A stretch of DNA of 39,496 nucleotides from Paludibacteraceae bacterium (GCA_017478225.1 JAFVDX010000018.1:1-39496); one strand, 5' to 3'; counted from the first letter of the stretch, positions 23,959 to 35,336 are shown. Notes: a model not told the origin generated them from the sequence alone. Translations and numbers: made by a program.

Positions 23959-26580
23959 TTAGTTTCCTACTATTTTCTTTATTTCATGTAGTTTCATGAG
24001 TGCCTCAATAGGGGTAAGGTTGTCAATATCAAGATTTTTGATTTCGTCTCTTACGCTCTCAAGGACAGGGTCGTCTAATTGGAAGAAACTGAGTTGCATT
24101 CCGCTTTTTTGCTCTTTGATATTGCCCTTGATTTGTTTGCCTGTATCGTTTTTATTAGTATGCTCTAATTCTTTCAGTATTACTTGCGCCCTATTAATTA
24201 TCGTTTGTGGCATGCCTGCAAGTTTGGCGACATGAATACCAAACGAGTGTTCGGAGCCGCCACGCACAAGTTTTCGGAGGAATATCACCTTATGGTCGAT
24301 TTCTTTTACTGACACATTATAATTTCTTATTCGTCGGAAAGTCTTTTCCATCTCGTTGAGTTCATGATAATGTGTGGCAAAAAGAGTTTTGGCGTGATAG
24401 CGGTTTTCGTGTATATATTCCACTATTGCCCATGCAATGCTTATGCCGTCGTATGTGGATGTTCCTCTTCCGAGTTCGTCGAAGAGCACCAAACTCCGTT
24501 CAGAGAGGTTATTCAAGATGGCTGCTGCTTCGTTCATCTCAACCATAAATGTACTTTCGCCTGCCGATATGTTATCGCTTGCACCTACTCTGGTAAATAT
24601 CTTATCTACAATACCTATTGATGCACTATCTGCAGGAACGAATGAACCACATTGAGCCATAAGCACTATAAGTGCGGTTTGACGGAGCAATGCTGATTTA
24701 CCCGCCATATTAGGTCCGGTGAGAATGATGATTTGCTGCGAGTTGTTGTCGAGCATTATATCGTTTGCCACATATTTCTCGCCTATAGCCATTTGTTTTT
24801 CTATAACCGGATGACGTCCGTTTTTTATATCAATGACAAGCGAATCATTCACCTCGGGGCACACATATTTGTTTTCCTCTGCTGCTACCGCAAATGAGAG
24901 CAAACAATCTATTTGCGCCACTATTTGTGAATCAGCCTGCATTATACCTACAAAATCGGTGAGTTGGAGAATCAAGTCTTGAAAAATCCTCATTTCAAGA
25001 ATAGCAATTTTTTCTTCGGCTCCAATAATCTTTTCTTCGTATTGCTTTAGTTCTGGTGTGATATATCTTTCTGCTTGTGCAAGAGTTTGTTTTCTAATCC
25101 ACTCTTTAGGCACCAATTCTTTGAAAGTGTTTCTTACTTCAAGATAATATCCGAAAACATTATTAAAGCCGATTTTCAGGCTTTGAATACCTGTTGCTTC
25201 CGCCTCTTGTCGTTGTATGTCAAGCAGTTTATCTTTTCCGCCATGCTGTATGTCTCGCAGTTCGTCTAATTCTTTGTTTACTCCACTGCGAATATAGTCG
25301 GGTTTGCTCGTTAGCATTGGTGGGTTAGCAGAAATTGTATGTTCTATCAACTTGCGCATTTGTGTGCAAGGGTCTATCTTTTCAGCAATAGAAGAGAGCG
25401 GCTCATACTCTGCATTTGCCAATGCTTTTTTTATTTCCTCTGTTGCAGCAAGTGAGCGAGCGAGTTGAAGCATATCTCTTGGATTGATTCTGCCGGTAGA
25501 TACTTTTCCCACAAGTCGTTCCATATCGCCCATAGTGCTGATTTGAGCAATCAAGTGGTCGCGCAGTTCTGTGTCTCTGAAAAATTGCTCTACCACCTCC
25601 TGACGACGACGAATTTTATCTTTGTCTTTGAGCGGGAAGCCTATCCATCTTCTTAACATCCTGCCGCCCATGTGTGATTTGGTTCTGTCTAAGACTGTGA
25701 GTAGAGTGGTGGCTTCGTCATTTGACGAAGAGAAAATCTCAAGATTGCGAATAGTAAAGCGGTCGAGCCATACATAATTATCTTCCTCTATTCTGTTCAG
25801 GCGTCTGATGTGTGAAGTCTGCAAGTGCTGAGTCATATCCAAATAATGCAGTATTCCTCCTGCAGCAACGATAGCATAGGTCATTTGCTCCACACCAAAT
25901 CCTTTCAGATTGCTGGTCTCAAATTGTTTGTTGAGTCTTTCTTGGGCAGCCTGTAGGGTAAGCATCCAGTCTTCAAGTTCGAATGTGAAATACTTATTAC
26001 CAAACCAATTCTCAAATTCTTGTCTTCTGCCTCGCTCGTACAGCACTTCTTTAGGTGCGAAATTGCTAAGCAATTTGTCGGCATATTCTCTGCTGCCTTG
26101 TGCCACTAAGAACTCTCCTGTAGAAATATCCAAAAAAGAAAGTCCAAAGATCAACTGCCCTTTAGTGCCTTTCTTGGGCATATAGATGCAAGCAACAAAA
26201 TTATTTTCTCGGTTTTCAATAGTTGTGTCAGAATAACTAACTCCGGGTGTTACCAATTCCGTTACTCCGCGTTTGACTAATTTCTTTGTCAATTTGGGGT
26301 CTTCTAATTGGTCGCATATTGCCACACGCATACCAGCCCTAACTAATTTGGGAAGATATGTATCCAGAGCGTGGTATGGAAAACCTGCCATAGCAATATC
26401 TTCACCTTTCCCGCCGTTGTTTCTTTTGGTCAAAGTGATATTGAGTATTTTGGCGGCTCTCACTGCATCGTCTGAATAGGTCTCATAAAAATCGCCACAT
26501 CTGAAAAGTAACAAAGCATCAGGATATTGCTCTTTTATCTTCCTGAACTGCTGCATCATAGGGGTCTCACTTGCGCTCAT
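23959..26580 (-). CDS. mutS: DNA mismatch repair protein MutS
   Basis: 873 residues, full length for MutS1. Recognises mismatches and small loops. The N-terminal mismatch-binding motif is CGDFYETY (Phe31 and Glu33). Connector, lever and clamp domains follow, then the ABC-type ATPase with Walker [15 protein letters not shown] (about 620-632), Walker [16 protein letters not shown] (about 697-711) and THYHELNEM. It lies 68 bp downstream of the TonB-dependent receptor across an 8-bp repeat array. It is the last gene before the terminator at 23850-23886. No mutL is in the window. Confidence 0.98.
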   Translation of the reverse strand: MSASETPMMQQFRKIKEQYPDALLLFRCGDFYETYSDDAVRAAKILNITLTKRNNGGKGEDIAMAGFPYHALDTYLPKLVRAGMRVAICDQLEDPKLTKKLVKRGVTELVTPGVSYSDTTIENRENNFVACIYMPKKGTKGQLIFGLSFLDISTGEFLVAQGSREYADKLLSNFAPKEVLYERGRRQEFENWFGNKYFTFELEDWMLTLQAAQERLNKQFETSNLKGFGVEQMTYAIVAAGGILHYLDMTQHLQTSHIRRLNRIEEDNYVWLDRFTIRNLEIFSSSNDEATTLLTVLDRTKSHMGGRMLRRWIGFPLKDKDKIRRRQEVVEQFFRDTELRDHLIAQISTMGDMERLVGKVSTGRINPRDMLQLARSLAATEEIKKALANAEYEPLSSIAEKIDPCTQMRKLIEHTISANPPMLTSKPDYIRSGVNKELDELRDIQHGGKDKLLDIQRQEAEATGIQSLKIGFNNVFGYYLEVRNTFKELVPKEWIRKQTLAQAERYITPELKQYEEKIIGAEEKIAILEMRIFQDLILQLTDFVGIMQADSQIVAQIDCLLSFAVAAEENKYVCPEVNDSLVIDIKNGRHPVIEKQMAIGEKYVANDIMLDNNSQQIIILTGPNMAGKSALLRQTALIVLMAQCGSFVPADSASIGIVDKIFTRVGASDNISAGESTFMVEMNEAAAILNNLSERSLVLFDELGRGTSTYDGISIAWAIVEYIHENRYHAKTLFATHYHELNEMEKTFRRIRNYNVSVKEIDHKVIFLRKLVRGGSEHSFGIHVAKLAGMPQTIINRAQVILKELEHTNKNDTGKQIKGNIKEQKSGMQLSFFQLDDPVLESVRDEIKNLDIDNLTPIEALMKLHEIKKIVGN

Positions 26581-26600
26581 AGAATTGATGTTTTTTTTGT

Positions 26601-26640
26601 TCGGTATTTCGGTATTTCGATATATCGGTATTTCGAGTTC
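26601..26640 (-). repeat. 5 x 8-bp array (TCGGTATT) between the receptor gene and mutS
   Basis: On the + strand the units are TCGGTATT, TCGGTATT, TCGATATA, TCGGTATT and TCGAGTTC. They fill the central part of the 68-bp spacer. The period is 8, so reading frame is not kept. Confidence 0.88.
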
Positions 26641-26648
26641 TCTTTTTC

Positions 26649-29108
26649 TTATTTGAAATCTACGGTGATTTTTCCGTTGAACATTCGTCCTGTCAGGTGG
26701 TTAGGGAATGCCCAGAGTGTGTTTTGTGCATCTGCCACCCAAAAGTAAGAATTTACATTTTTGAAATTTACTAAATTGAATACCTCAAACTGCACAGACC
26801 ATTGTTTGACATGTTTTGAGCGTTGCATCCATTTGTCCGTCTTGGGAGAGAATGTCCAAGAAGCGCCTATATCTAAGCGGAAATAGGTCTTCATGTGAAA
26901 ACGCTCGGAGGGATTGAGCGGATTACATGCCGGCAAACCATCAGACACAATAGTTTTCAGATGCACTTTGCATTGTGGTAGTTTGGGTATATAATCTTGA
27001 AAAAGCATTGAAAATGCAAATCGTTGTTCGTTCATACCCATTATCCAGCCCTTATCGTCATTAAGCAGGTCTTGTCGCGACCGCATTGCCGACAGCGATA
27101 TCCATGACTCAGCGCCCGGAACCAATTCTCCGTATAGTTTTATATCGGCTCCCGTACTATACCCAATAGCATCGTTCTGACCGGAATAGCGAATTCTGAC
27201 ATTATCTACGGTATAGTTTTCCACTCTGTCCATGTATTTGTAATATACCTCGGCAGTCAGTTTGAATGGTCTTCCCCATGCGCGAAAATAATAGTCGCCC
27301 CCTAATATGACATGCACCGAACGCTGCGCCTTGAGTTTATCATTTAGTCTGATATGAGTTACTCCCATCGCATCGGTTATTGTGTCTCTTATCTCTTTGT
27401 AGAAAGGTGCTTGATAATAAAGTCCTGTTGCCAGTCTGAATGAGAAATCTCTTTTCCACCCCGGGATATAAGTTACCGAGGCTCGAGGACTTACCAGAAC
27501 TTCATTGTTAAAATTCCACCAGTTGAGTCTCATGCCGCCCGTAAGCAAAACCTTGCCTTTGTTGGTGTTCCATTTGTAGGTATCCACAGCGTAGGCTTGT
27601 AGTCTGATAGACTGCAAATTGCTGCTACCTTGCAGCGAATAGTAGAGTTCCATACGATCGTCGTGTCGTGGCATACTATAGCCCATTGAGTCTCTCCATT
27701 CCCATTCGGATATATGGTCGTTTATTAGTTCAGCCTGAACGCTTGCGCCCCATTTGAGTATGTTGTTTTGCTGCTTCCATTCTCCATTGTGAGCAGCGGT
27801 AATTACGCCTGCCTCGAGAGTATTTCTTGCATGTTGATGATATCGTCCTTTGCCCAGAACAGTGGCTTTAACGGAGTCTGATTCCATACTGCTGGCGCCT
27901 GTTACAGACGAGTTCTTCTGCGGGTTGTCTGTCAGAAAATAATCGGCAGTTATGTCGAAATTCTCGCGTTCATGAGTGTAGAATCCTGATAGGCTAAATC
28001 CAATCTTGAGTTGTTTATTTATTTTCCCTTCAACTCCTATTGCCCCAAAAGCAGTGCGGAACAAATCTTTCTCTTGTCCGTCGAAACCTACTTCTAAACG
28101 GCGTGATTGAGTAAAAGTACCAAAACTCTCGCTTATGCTGTCAGGACGAAAGCCATAACTGTTCTGAGAAAAATTGCCTAAAAACGACATGTTCCAATAG
28201 TTAACATCTTTATTTTCGCGTTTAGGTGTCAAACGCCATGTGATATATGTCTGATAATCCAAGAAATTGGGGTCGTAATTGCCTGTTGTGGGCAAAGCGC
28301 CAAGCATATATTTGCTGGTTTTGTACCTGATACCATGCATCATTGAGTAGTTCTTGCCGCCGGTCCCAACATAAGCATTAGCTCCTAATATGCTTGCACT
28401 TATGGTAGCCTCAAATTTCTCCGGACGCTTGTAGGTGATGTCCAACACCGACGACATCTTATCACCATAATTGGCATCGAACCCACCTGCCGAGAAATCA
28501 ACATTTTCTACCATTTGTGGATTAACAAACGACAAGCCTTCTTGTTGTCCGGCGCGGATAAGAAGTGGTCGATGGATCTCAATACCATTCACATATACTG
28601 AGTTCTCGTCAAAATTGCCTCCCCTCACATTATACTGACTGGATAACTCGTTGTTTTGAGTTACGCCGGCAAATGTAATAAGCAAACTCTCTATCGAGCC
28701 TCCTGAAGCATCAGGCATCAGACGGGTTTGACTTGTCTCCAAGCGATCCATGGTGCCGGTTTGATGACGAAGCCCTTTCACCTCGATTTCATCTATTAAG
28801 GCGGCATCTTGAGGCAAAACAACATTGATTTGCATGACATCCTGATGAGGAATTATCTGCTGCCTTATGGCTTGATAGCCTATCAGTGAATATGCTATGA
28901 CTAATGTGTCTTTGTAGTCAAAAAGCAAGTTATAGTATCCGCTGCGATTGGTGGTTGTACCTATTGTAGTACCTTCTATATATACATTTGCCGCTTCTAT
29001 TCCTACATTGTCCTCGTCTATGACATAACCATATAACCTCACTTGCCGGGCGTAGCAAATGCCGACAAGCAACATCATAAATAGCAGTATGTAATATCTT
29101 TTATTCAC
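26649..29108 (-). CDS. TonB-dependent outer-membrane receptor with CarboxypepD-regulatory domain
   Basis: 819 residues. The signal peptide covers residues 1-20 ([16 protein letters not shown]). A carboxypeptidase-D regulatory-like (CNA-B/DUF4480-type) beta domain covers about 22-105 ([20 protein letters not shown]), followed by the plug ([20 protein letters not shown] and [20 protein letters not shown]) and a long beta-barrel ending GKITVDFK. Imports a substrate across the outer membrane with TonB-ExbBD energy. There is no SusD-like partner or hydrolase next to it, so it is not an obvious polysaccharide-utilisation pair, and the substrate is unknown. It sits 16 bp downstream of the PEP/pyruvate-binding gene. 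Confidence 0.93.
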   Translation of the reverse strand: MNKRYYILLFMMLLVGICYARQVRLYGYVIDEDNVGIEAANVYIEGTTIGTTTNRSGYYNLLFDYKDTLVIAYSLIGYQAIRQQIIPHQDVMQINVVLPQDAALIDEIEVKGLRHQTGTMDRLETSQTRLMPDASGGSIESLLITFAGVTQNNELSSQYNVRGGNFDENSVYVNGIEIHRPLLIRAGQQEGLSFVNPQMVENVDFSAGGFDANYGDKMSSVLDITYKRPEKFEATISASILGANAYVGTGGKNYSMMHGIRYKTSKYMLGALPTTGNYDPNFLDYQTYITWRLTPKRENKDVNYWNMSFLGNFSQNSYGFRPDSISESFGTFTQSRRLEVGFDGQEKDLFRTAFGAIGVEGKINKQLKIGFSLSGFYTHERENFDITADYFLTDNPQKNSSVTGASSMESDSVKATVLGKGRYHQHARNTLEAGVITAAHNGEWKQQNNILKWGASVQAELINDHISEWEWRDSMGYSMPRHDDRMELYYSLQGSSNLQSIRLQAYAVDTYKWNTNKGKVLLTGGMRLNWWNFNNEVLVSPRASVTYIPGWKRDFSFRLATGLYYQAPFYKEIRDTITDAMGVTHIRLNDKLKAQRSVHVILGGDYYFRAWGRPFKLTAEVYYKYMDRVENYTVDNVRIRYSGQNDAIGYSTGADIKLYGELVPGAESWISLSAMRSRQDLLNDDKGWIMGMNEQRFAFSMLFQDYIPKLPQCKVHLKTIVSDGLPACNPLNPSERFHMKTYFRLDIGASWTFSPKTDKWMQRSKHVKQWSVQFEVFNLVNFKNVNSYFWVADAQNTLWAFPNHLTGRMFNGKITVDFK

Positions 29109-29124
29109 TAAATAGACTTTATTT

Positions 29125-32076
29125 TTAATCTTTTATTCTGATCATTCCTTGCGAACGATAGCCATCAATCAAAATATCCATATCTTCGCTTAGTTCCACA
29201 TGCCTCATATATTCTGTTTCTTCTTTTGCAGGCAGCCGGTTAAGTTTTTCCTCGTCGTAGATGTTGTTTGGATTGCCGTATGGGTCAACATTGATATATC
29301 CTACATTAAACGAGGTCATGTTCTGAAAGAAATGTGAACCTTGACTTGGGTCGATACGAAAATCTTTTAGACTACATTCTACTATTGCTTTTGCCTCGCT
29401 TATGTCGCTCCATTGAACAGGCACACCTAACGAAGGTATTGCCGACCCCCATCTGCCAAAACCTATCAAGACATAGTTTTTTTTCTTCTCCCTCATCTTT
29501 ATGTTCCACTCTTTGATTGTAGTTGCCATCTGGCGAGTTTGCATCTTGTCAAAACTGCTTTTCTTGAGGTATATCACATCTCTGATTCCTTGTACTTTGC
29601 CTACACCTAATGCACTATCAGAAAATATCAAAGGATCGCTTTGGTCAACCTTATCCCAGTCAACGCGTACATTGAGACTATCTGCCGAGATAGGACGAAT
29701 TTGCAGAACATTAAATATATTAGGCTCAGAAAGCATATCCGCTGCAAATTCTATCTCTACCGGGCATTTCATTTCCTTGCTTGCAATGTCAAGCAATTCA
29801 CGCACGATTTCTGCTAACGGGAAAGTATTGAATTTCAAGATTGGAGCAAAAGTGATAAATCTTGGTCCTTTTGGATAACACGAGTCAACCATGCGCTGAT
29901 TTTCATAATCAAAAGTAGAAGCGAGCAACTTGAGCGATTCAAATTTCTCACATTCGTTGATACTTAGTCGTTTTAAGTTAATGGCGTCGTTGGTTGAGGT
30001 CTTGAAGTGTTCCGGCTGCATAGACAATGCCAATACCGATTGTTGCGTCTGACTGATTGTCAAGTCGGGCGTGGATGTTTGCATGACATGTTGCGGATAA
30101 TTAGGTGAAAATCTGAGCACTTGTTCACCGTCCACCACTACTTTACCCAAGCCGTATGCTACTTTCACTATACCTTCATCTGCTCGCTCATGACCTACAG
30201 GATAGAAATTGATACTTCGAGCCACGCCCGACAAGGTAGGCATAAAATATCCGTTTTCTTCTGAGCCGCATACTTCTTGCACCACTATTGCCATTTTTTC
30301 TTCGGAAATCACATTGGCTGTAGAGGTAATATACCCCCTTGCAGAAGCAAAATATACGGCGGCATACACGCTTTTTATTGCCTTACCGAGCATCCTAAGT
30401 TGCTGGTCTTCATTTTCTGTTGAAGGTATCATATAGGTGGAATATACGCCGGCAAAAGGTTGATAATATGAATCTTCCAACTTCGATGATGAACGCACAG
30501 CCAAGGGTTTGTTGCTCACTCTGATAAAACGCCTTAGTGCCTCGTTGAGATCTTGGGGTAGGGTGGAGGCTACAAATTCCGACAATATCTCCTCATCTGA
30601 CAAATCAGATTCAATGACATATTGCAAACCATTGTCCATAATAAAGCGGTCGAAAAACTCGGTCGTTACAACCATAGTCCTTGGTACCAATACCCTAACA
30701 TCTTCCCATTTGTCGTATAACTTATATTTTTGCAAGATATGATTCAGAAAAGCCAAACCTCTTGCCTTACCTCCTAAACTGCTATTGCCCAGTCTTGAAA
30801 ACCATATAGTGTCGTTGAAAGTGTCTGAATTATATTTTGCTACTACTCCTTGCGCTTGATTTACTCGGTAGTCGTGTATTAGTTTTATGTTTTTTTGCCG
30901 TACATTCTCAATGTCAGTCTCATCTTGTATCTTGAGTTTGTTGACCTCTCTGCCTACCTCAAATAAACCTCTTGCAAAGAGCCATTTGGACAAGTAATTA
31001 TTGTCCGACAACCGTCTGAAGGCTCGTGCCGGAATAGTGGAAATGATTTTTTCGAACCCTTCCAGATCGCTTGAGCGGGCAATCACTTTATTGGTTTTAG
31101 GGTCAATTGCCACAAAGTCGCCAAAGCCAAACTCACGACCTATATATTCGCTTAGTTGTTGAGTAAGCGTTTTACTTGACTTAACCACGAATCCGGCACC
31201 TAATTGTCTTGCCACGCTACGCATCGACTCTTGTGAAGACTGCATCAAAACAGGCATAGTGGGTATGTCGGCTCTTATCAAACGGCACAAATCAACACCT
31301 GCATCCAACTTCTCTTTCTGCGGGCTATCGCCTTTGTGTATCACGAATCCGATATCGGTGATTACTCCTATTATGTTCTTGCTATATTGATTATATATCT
31401 CCACTGCTTCGTCATAACAAGTAGCCATCAACACTTTAGGGCGCGAACGCTTTCTAAGCAGTTGTTGCTTTTCGTTCAAGGCATCTTGAATGGCTATGCT
31501 GTTCTGCTGCAAAATAAGTTTGTAGAGCAACGGAAGATAGGTGGAATAATATCTTACAGAGTCTTCTACCAACAATATTGCCCGCACACCTTCGGCGAGA
31601 ATATCATGTTGTGAGTTAAGTTTGTCCTCAAGCAGTTTGATTATTGCTATAATTAAGTCGGTTGAGTTGTTCCAACAGAATATATAATCAATGGCTTGTC
31701 TGTGTTCTAAGGAAATATCAGCCGTGTTTACTCTTTCATAAACTGTCTTTGAAAAAGCGGTCAGAAGCACTATAGGAGTGTCTTTTGATAGTTTTTTCAT
31801 CTGATAGGCAAAACTGAAAGTACCTTCGATAGTGGAGTTGTTCATTATCATCACTAAATCAAAAGGCTCGCCATCACTAACCATCTGAAGTGCTTCTTCG
31901 GTAGTTTCTGTTCTTGTAATTGAAGGTGGATTGCTCAAGTTGAGTTCTTGATATTCTTCGGCAATCTGAACATCAATCCGCCCGTCTTCGTTCAAGACGA
32001 AACTATCGTAATTGTTGCAAACTAACAATATACGCCGTATTCTTTTTGCCATCAGGCTCGTTAAATCCGATTCCAT
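29125..32076 (-). CDS. Tandem receiver-like plus PEP/pyruvate-binding (PPDK-N type) ATP-grasp protein
   Basis: 983 residues. Residues 13-150 form a degenerate receiver-like domain (LLVCNNYD; MIMNN where the phospho-acceptor Asp would be; no final Lys). Residues 165-305 form a second receiver with intact hallmarks: Glu171/Asp172, Asp241 in VITDIGF, Ser280/Ser281, Lys299. From about 425 (GNSSLGGKARGLAFLNHI) to 790 (NVLQIRPIS) lies the nucleotide-binding domain of PEP synthase/pyruvate phosphate dikinase, including PLAVRSSSKLEDSYY (about 524-538). The usual phosphohistidine swivel domain (GGxxSHAA) and C-terminal PEP-binding barrel are missing. The C-terminal 190 residues instead carry GFGRWGSAIPSLGVP and SQGSHFFQN. 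It is therefore unlikely to be a complete PEP synthase. It starts 2 bp after the wecA-like gene. MAKRIRR at residue 9 is an alternative start. Confidence 0.85.
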   Translation of the reverse strand: MESDLTSLMAKRIRRILLVCNNYDSFVLNEDGRIDVQIAEEYQELNLSNPPSITRTETTEEALQMVSDGEPFDLVMIMNNSTIEGTFSFAYQMKKLSKDTPIVLLTAFSKTVYERVNTADISLEHRQAIDYIFCWNNSTDLIIAIIKLLEDKLNSQHDILAEGVRAILLVEDSVRYYSTYLPLLYKLILQQNSIAIQDALNEKQQLLRKRSRPKVLMATCYDEAVEIYNQYSKNIIGVITDIGFVIHKGDSPQKEKLDAGVDLCRLIRADIPTMPVLMQSSQESMRSVARQLGAGFVVKSSKTLTQQLSEYIGREFGFGDFVAIDPKTNKVIARSSDLEGFEKIISTIPARAFRRLSDNNYLSKWLFARGLFEVGREVNKLKIQDETDIENVRQKNIKLIHDYRVNQAQGVVAKYNSDTFNDTIWFSRLGNSSLGGKARGLAFLNHILQKYKLYDKWEDVRVLVPRTMVVTTEFFDRFIMDNGLQYVIESDLSDEEILSEFVASTLPQDLNEALRRFIRVSNKPLAVRSSSKLEDSYYQPFAGVYSTYMIPSTENEDQQLRMLGKAIKSVYAAVYFASARGYITSTANVISEEKMAIVVQEVCGSEENGYFMPTLSGVARSINFYPVGHERADEGIVKVAYGLGKVVVDGEQVLRFSPNYPQHVMQTSTPDLTISQTQQSVLALSMQPEHFKTSTNDAINLKRLSINECEKFESLKLLASTFDYENQRMVDSCYPKGPRFITFAPILKFNTFPLAEIVRELLDIASKEMKCPVEIEFAADMLSEPNIFNVLQIRPISADSLNVRVDWDKVDQSDPLIFSDSALGVGKVQGIRDVIYLKKSSFDKMQTRQMATTIKEWNIKMREKKKNYVLIGFGRWGSAIPSLGVPVQWSDISEAKAIVECSLKDFRIDPSQGSHFFQNMTSFNVGYINVDPYGNPNNIYDEEKLNRLPAKEETEYMRHVELSEDMDILIDGYRSQGMIRIKD

Positions 32077-32078
32077 CT

Positions 32079-33191
32079 CTATTCCTGTTTTTGTGGTTCA
32101 ACCTGCTCGCTTTTACTTGCTTTTTGTATATTTCTTCTGTCAACTACCCGCCATAATACAAATGTGAAAATACAACATATGCTAAACCATACACCTGCCA
32201 ATAGCCATATATTCCAATTCCTTCCACAAATGCCCAATCCTATGAAAAACAACGAGACACAAAGCAAGATAATGGTTGTTTGTATGTGTGTCAGACCTAA
32301 ACTGAGTAGCAAATGGTGGATATGATTCTTGTCGGCCTGAAAAGGTGAGCGATGTTTTTTTATTCTGGTCAGCATTACTCGCATCGTGTCAAAAATAGGC
32401 ACTGACAACACGCTCACAGCCACTGCCGGTGCAGCACTGAATATCAACTCTTCAGGTACCTGCTTGTAGGCATTCAGTTCACAAAACCTAAACACAAAAG
32501 CCGTCAGCAAATAACCCAACAAAAGTGACCCGCTATCGCCCATAAATATCTTGCGCCTACTGCCGCCAAACACATTATAGATAAAAAACACTGCCAATGC
32601 TCCTGTCATCGAATATCCCAGCACCGACCAATTCAAGTTGCCCGTCAACTCAAACCAAACAGCAAAAAATATACAATAAAGAATACCTAAACCTGATGCC
32701 AAACCATCAATACCATCTATCAGGTTTAGAGCATTAGTGATAACTATTAACAAAAAGAACGACAAAGAATAACTTGCCCAAGCGGGTAGTTCTTCTATGC
32801 CGCAAAAACCATGTAGATGAGTTATTCTTATGTCTGCTATAACTATCAGTGCAACCCCCGCCAGCAACTCACCCAATATCTTTGTCAATGGACTTAGGTC
32901 TAATATATCATCCACAAAACCAACTGACAAAATAAGCACCAGTCCAATAAGCAGATACTGAGACTCTTTGAGTTGGTCAAACTCGAAAAGCAAATATGTG
33001 AGCAGAAAACTGATGCAAATATCTATCCCACCAATATTGGGAATCTCGCCCGTATGCGACATGCGCTTGTTGGGCTTCACAACAAAGTGTTTCTCTTTGG
33101 CTATTTGAAGAACAATAGGCATACATACCAAGCCTATCAGAAACGATATGATGCCTATCAGAAACGGATATGTATCGAAAAAATGTTGCAC
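32079..33191 (-). CDS. WecA/TagO-like undecaprenyl-phosphate glycosyl-1-phosphate transferase
   Basis: 370 residues with about ten to eleven membrane segments. Transfers a sugar-1-phosphate, usually GlcNAc-1-P, from its UDP donor to undecaprenyl phosphate, starting O-antigen or other surface polymers at the inner membrane. PNPT-family motifs are all present: DDILDLSPLTK (about 92-102), NALNLIDGIDGLASG (about 152-166), FMGDSGSLLLG (about 214-224) and NHIHHLLLSLG (about 289-299). The start is GTG at 33191, and its first base is the last base of the TAG of the upstream dehydratase gene (TAGTG), implying translational coupling. MraY is less likely because of the HIHH loop type. The C-terminus is charged (KSEQVEPQKQE). 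Confidence 0.92.
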   Translation of the reverse strand: MQHFFDTYPFLIGIISFLIGLVCMPIVLQIAKEKHFVVKPNKRMSHTGEIPNIGGIDICISFLLTYLLFEFDQLKESQYLLIGLVLILSVGFVDDILDLSPLTKILGELLAGVALIVIADIRITHLHGFCGIEELPAWASYSLSFFLLIVITNALNLIDGIDGLASGLGILYCIFFAVWFELTGNLNWSVLGYSMTGALAVFFIYNVFGGSRRKIFMGDSGSLLLGYLLTAFVFRFCELNAYKQVPEELIFSAAPAVAVSVLSVPIFDTMRVMLTRIKKHRSPFQADKNHIHHLLLSLGLTHIQTTIILLCVSLFFIGLGICGRNWNIWLLAGVWFSICCIFTFVLWRVVDRRNIQKASKSEQVEPQKQE

Positions 33192-35143
33192 TATTTGTCT
33201 AATTTCTCATATACTGAATTCTTACTCTTGAACTCAGGTACAATCTTTTTCATCTGTGCCACCGTTTGGAATGGCTTGTCGGCTTTGCTGATTTCTATCA
33301 ACTCATCCACCATGCTGCTTACCTCATCAAATTCCACCTCCCTTACTTTGGCTACCATTATCTTATCATTTTGCGTCGGAAGAGTTGTCTCTTTCTGATT
33401 CAACAATTCCTCGTATAGTTTCTCACCAGGGCGCAAACCTGTAAATGTGATCTGCATGTCTTTGCCCGGGGTGTAACCTGCTAAACGAATCATGTTTTTC
33501 GCCAAATCAAGTATCCTAACAGGTTGCCCCATATCAAACACAAATATCTCACCGCCTTTGCCCAATGTGGCTGCTTCCAAAACTAAACAACAAGCCTCAG
33601 GTATGGTCATAAAATAACGAATGATCTCGGGGTGAGTAACCGTCACAGGACCACCTTGAGCAATCTGTTTCTTAAAGTACGGAATAACAGAACCATTTGA
33701 CCCCAACACATTGCCAAATCGAGTAGTAATAAACTTGGTGCAACGATCATTGTCCTTTGCAAGTTTGTTGTATAACGACTGAACATACATCTCTGCTATT
33801 CGTTTTGAAGCACCCATGATGTTTGTCGGATTTACAGCCTTGTCTGTTGAAATCATCACGAACCTATCCACTTTGTATTTTACCGCCATATCAGCCATGT
33901 TCTTGGTTCCAAGTACATTGGCATGTATCGCTTCGTTGGGATGATCTTCCATTAGTGGCACATGCTTGTAGGCCGCCGCATGGAACACTACATCAGGACG
34001 CATATCGCTTATCACTTCTTCCACCCGCTCGCGGTCGCGAACATCACCTATACATGGGATAATCCTCTGATCGGGATATTGCTGCTTCAAGTCTAATGTC
34101 AAATCATGCAATGGTGACTCTGCTTGTTCTAACAATATAACCGCTTTGGGTTTAAAGGGCAATATCTGACGAACCAACTCGCTACCAATACTGCCCGCCG
34201 CACCCGACACTAACACTATCTTCCGACGAATAGTTGTGCTCACATTCTCCGTGTCTAAATTTATCACAGGACGCTCTAATAAATCTTCAATCTGTATAGA
34301 GTCGATTCTACCTATCTTATTCGACTGTAACTGATCGTCCTTGCTATCCCACTCCGTGAAATAAGGGGTGGTGAGAACATGTATGTTATTGTTTAGGAAA
34401 AATGCCAAATCTCTACTCGGCTTCAGTTCCTTCATCTTTAGTGGAGACACAATCACATTTCTCACGCCTATCCTCTGCATCCTTTCTATCAAACTATCGT
34501 CCAAACGATATACTTTGAGACCTAACAAATTATATGTCCGTCTGTCGTTATCGTCTTCTATAAATCCTACCGGACGATATAACGAATCGCCCGACGAACG
34601 CAACATCTTGGCTATTGCTATACCTGCTTGTTTGGTACCATATATAAGTACTTTCTTTGTTGTACTTGCATTTTGTTGAACTGTCTCAAAAATAGTCTTT
34701 ACACCAACTCGAAGAGAAAACAGAAACATAAACGCAACAAACACATATATGATACATACGGTGTTCAAAAACAAAGCCTGCCCTAATTGCTTGCCTATAA
34801 AATTAGCAAATAAGGCAAATACACCCGTAAGTAGAGAGGAAAACAATACTTTCAGAGTGTCAATAAAAGTTGAATAACGAAGTATGCCGCTGTATGTGTG
34901 AAATATCCAAAAACTCAGTGTTTGCAGCAAAAGCATTATCAACGCTTGTGCCCAATATGGAGGCAGGGCTGAGGTGGGTTCATATCTGAATAAACCATGA
35001 CCAATAAGAAGCGAAACCACAAAGGCTACTAAACATAAAAACAAATCCATCAACAACACAGCCCAATGAGGCATGTATTTCATTGAAGAAAAATGAGAAA
35101 ACATATCAGTATCGTTAATTGAGTTATATTGATTTTGTGCCAT
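33191..35143 (-). CDS. CapD/PglF-type UDP-sugar 4,6-dehydratase, membrane-anchored
   Basis: 650 residues. Four N-terminal membrane segments (about 25-135), a CoA-binding-3/Rossmann-like region (about 160-290), then the short-chain dehydrogenase domain with NAD motif VSGAAGSIGSELVRQ (about 309-323), YKHVPLMEDHPNEA (about 388-401) and STDKAVNPTNIMGASKR (about 431-447). In NIMGASKR the usual catalytic Tyr is Met, as in the long PglF/WbpM/FlaA1 group that makes UDP-4-keto-6-deoxy-GlcNAc. This supplies modified amino-sugars for surface glycans, fitting the coupled WecA-like transferase. It is the first gene of a tight - strand set and has a consensus promoter at 35227-35256. Confidence 0.93.
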   Translation of the reverse strand: MAQNQYNSINDTDMFSHFSSMKYMPHWAVLLMDLFLCLVAFVVSLLIGHGLFRYEPTSALPPYWAQALIMLLLQTLSFWIFHTYSGILRYSTFIDTLKVLFSSLLTGVFALFANFIGKQLGQALFLNTVCIIYVFVAFMFLFSLRVGVKTIFETVQQNASTTKKVLIYGTKQAGIAIAKMLRSSGDSLYRPVGFIEDDNDRRTYNLLGLKVYRLDDSLIERMQRIGVRNVIVSPLKMKELKPSRDLAFFLNNNIHVLTTPYFTEWDSKDDQLQSNKIGRIDSIQIEDLLERPVINLDTENVSTTIRRKIVLVSGAAGSIGSELVRQILPFKPKAVILLEQAESPLHDLTLDLKQQYPDQRIIPCIGDVRDRERVEEVISDMRPDVVFHAAAYKHVPLMEDHPNEAIHANVLGTKNMADMAVKYKVDRFVMISTDKAVNPTNIMGASKRIAEMYVQSLYNKLAKDNDRCTKFITTRFGNVLGSNGSVIPYFKKQIAQGGPVTVTHPEIIRYFMTIPEACCLVLEAATLGKGGEIFVFDMGQPVRILDLAKNMIRLAGYTPGKDMQITFTGLRPGEKLYEELLNQKETTLPTQNDKIMVAKVREVEFDEVSSMVDELIEISKADKPFQTVAQMKKIVPEFKSKNSVYEKLDK

Positions 35144-35226
35144 AAAAATGTGCTGTTTTTATATGAAACTTAAGATCGTTAAGTGCTACTTTTTGCATAG
35201 TACACACTAAGACCAAAATTAGCGTG

Positions 35227-35256
35227 CAAAGTTATATATTTTTTACTAAAAGACAA
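35227..35256 (-). promoter_or_regulatory. Promoter of the capD-wecA-...-mutS gene set
   Basis: On the - strand, TTG (35256-35254), 19-bp spacer, TAACTTTG (35234-35227). An excellent consensus match, about 85 bp upstream of the dehydratase start codon. Confidence 0.87.
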
Positions 35257-35336
35257 AATTCATTCTAATTATCCTTTCTTAATTTAGGTTTAACTATGCT
35301 TTCTTCTGACAATTTCCCAATATCAAAAAGTTTTTG

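Noticed and set aside
29125..32076. Annotation as phosphoenolpyruvate synthase (ppsA)
   Set aside because: Only the nucleotide-binding domain is present. The phosphohistidine swivel and PEP barrel are missing, so the enzyme name would overstate the evidence.
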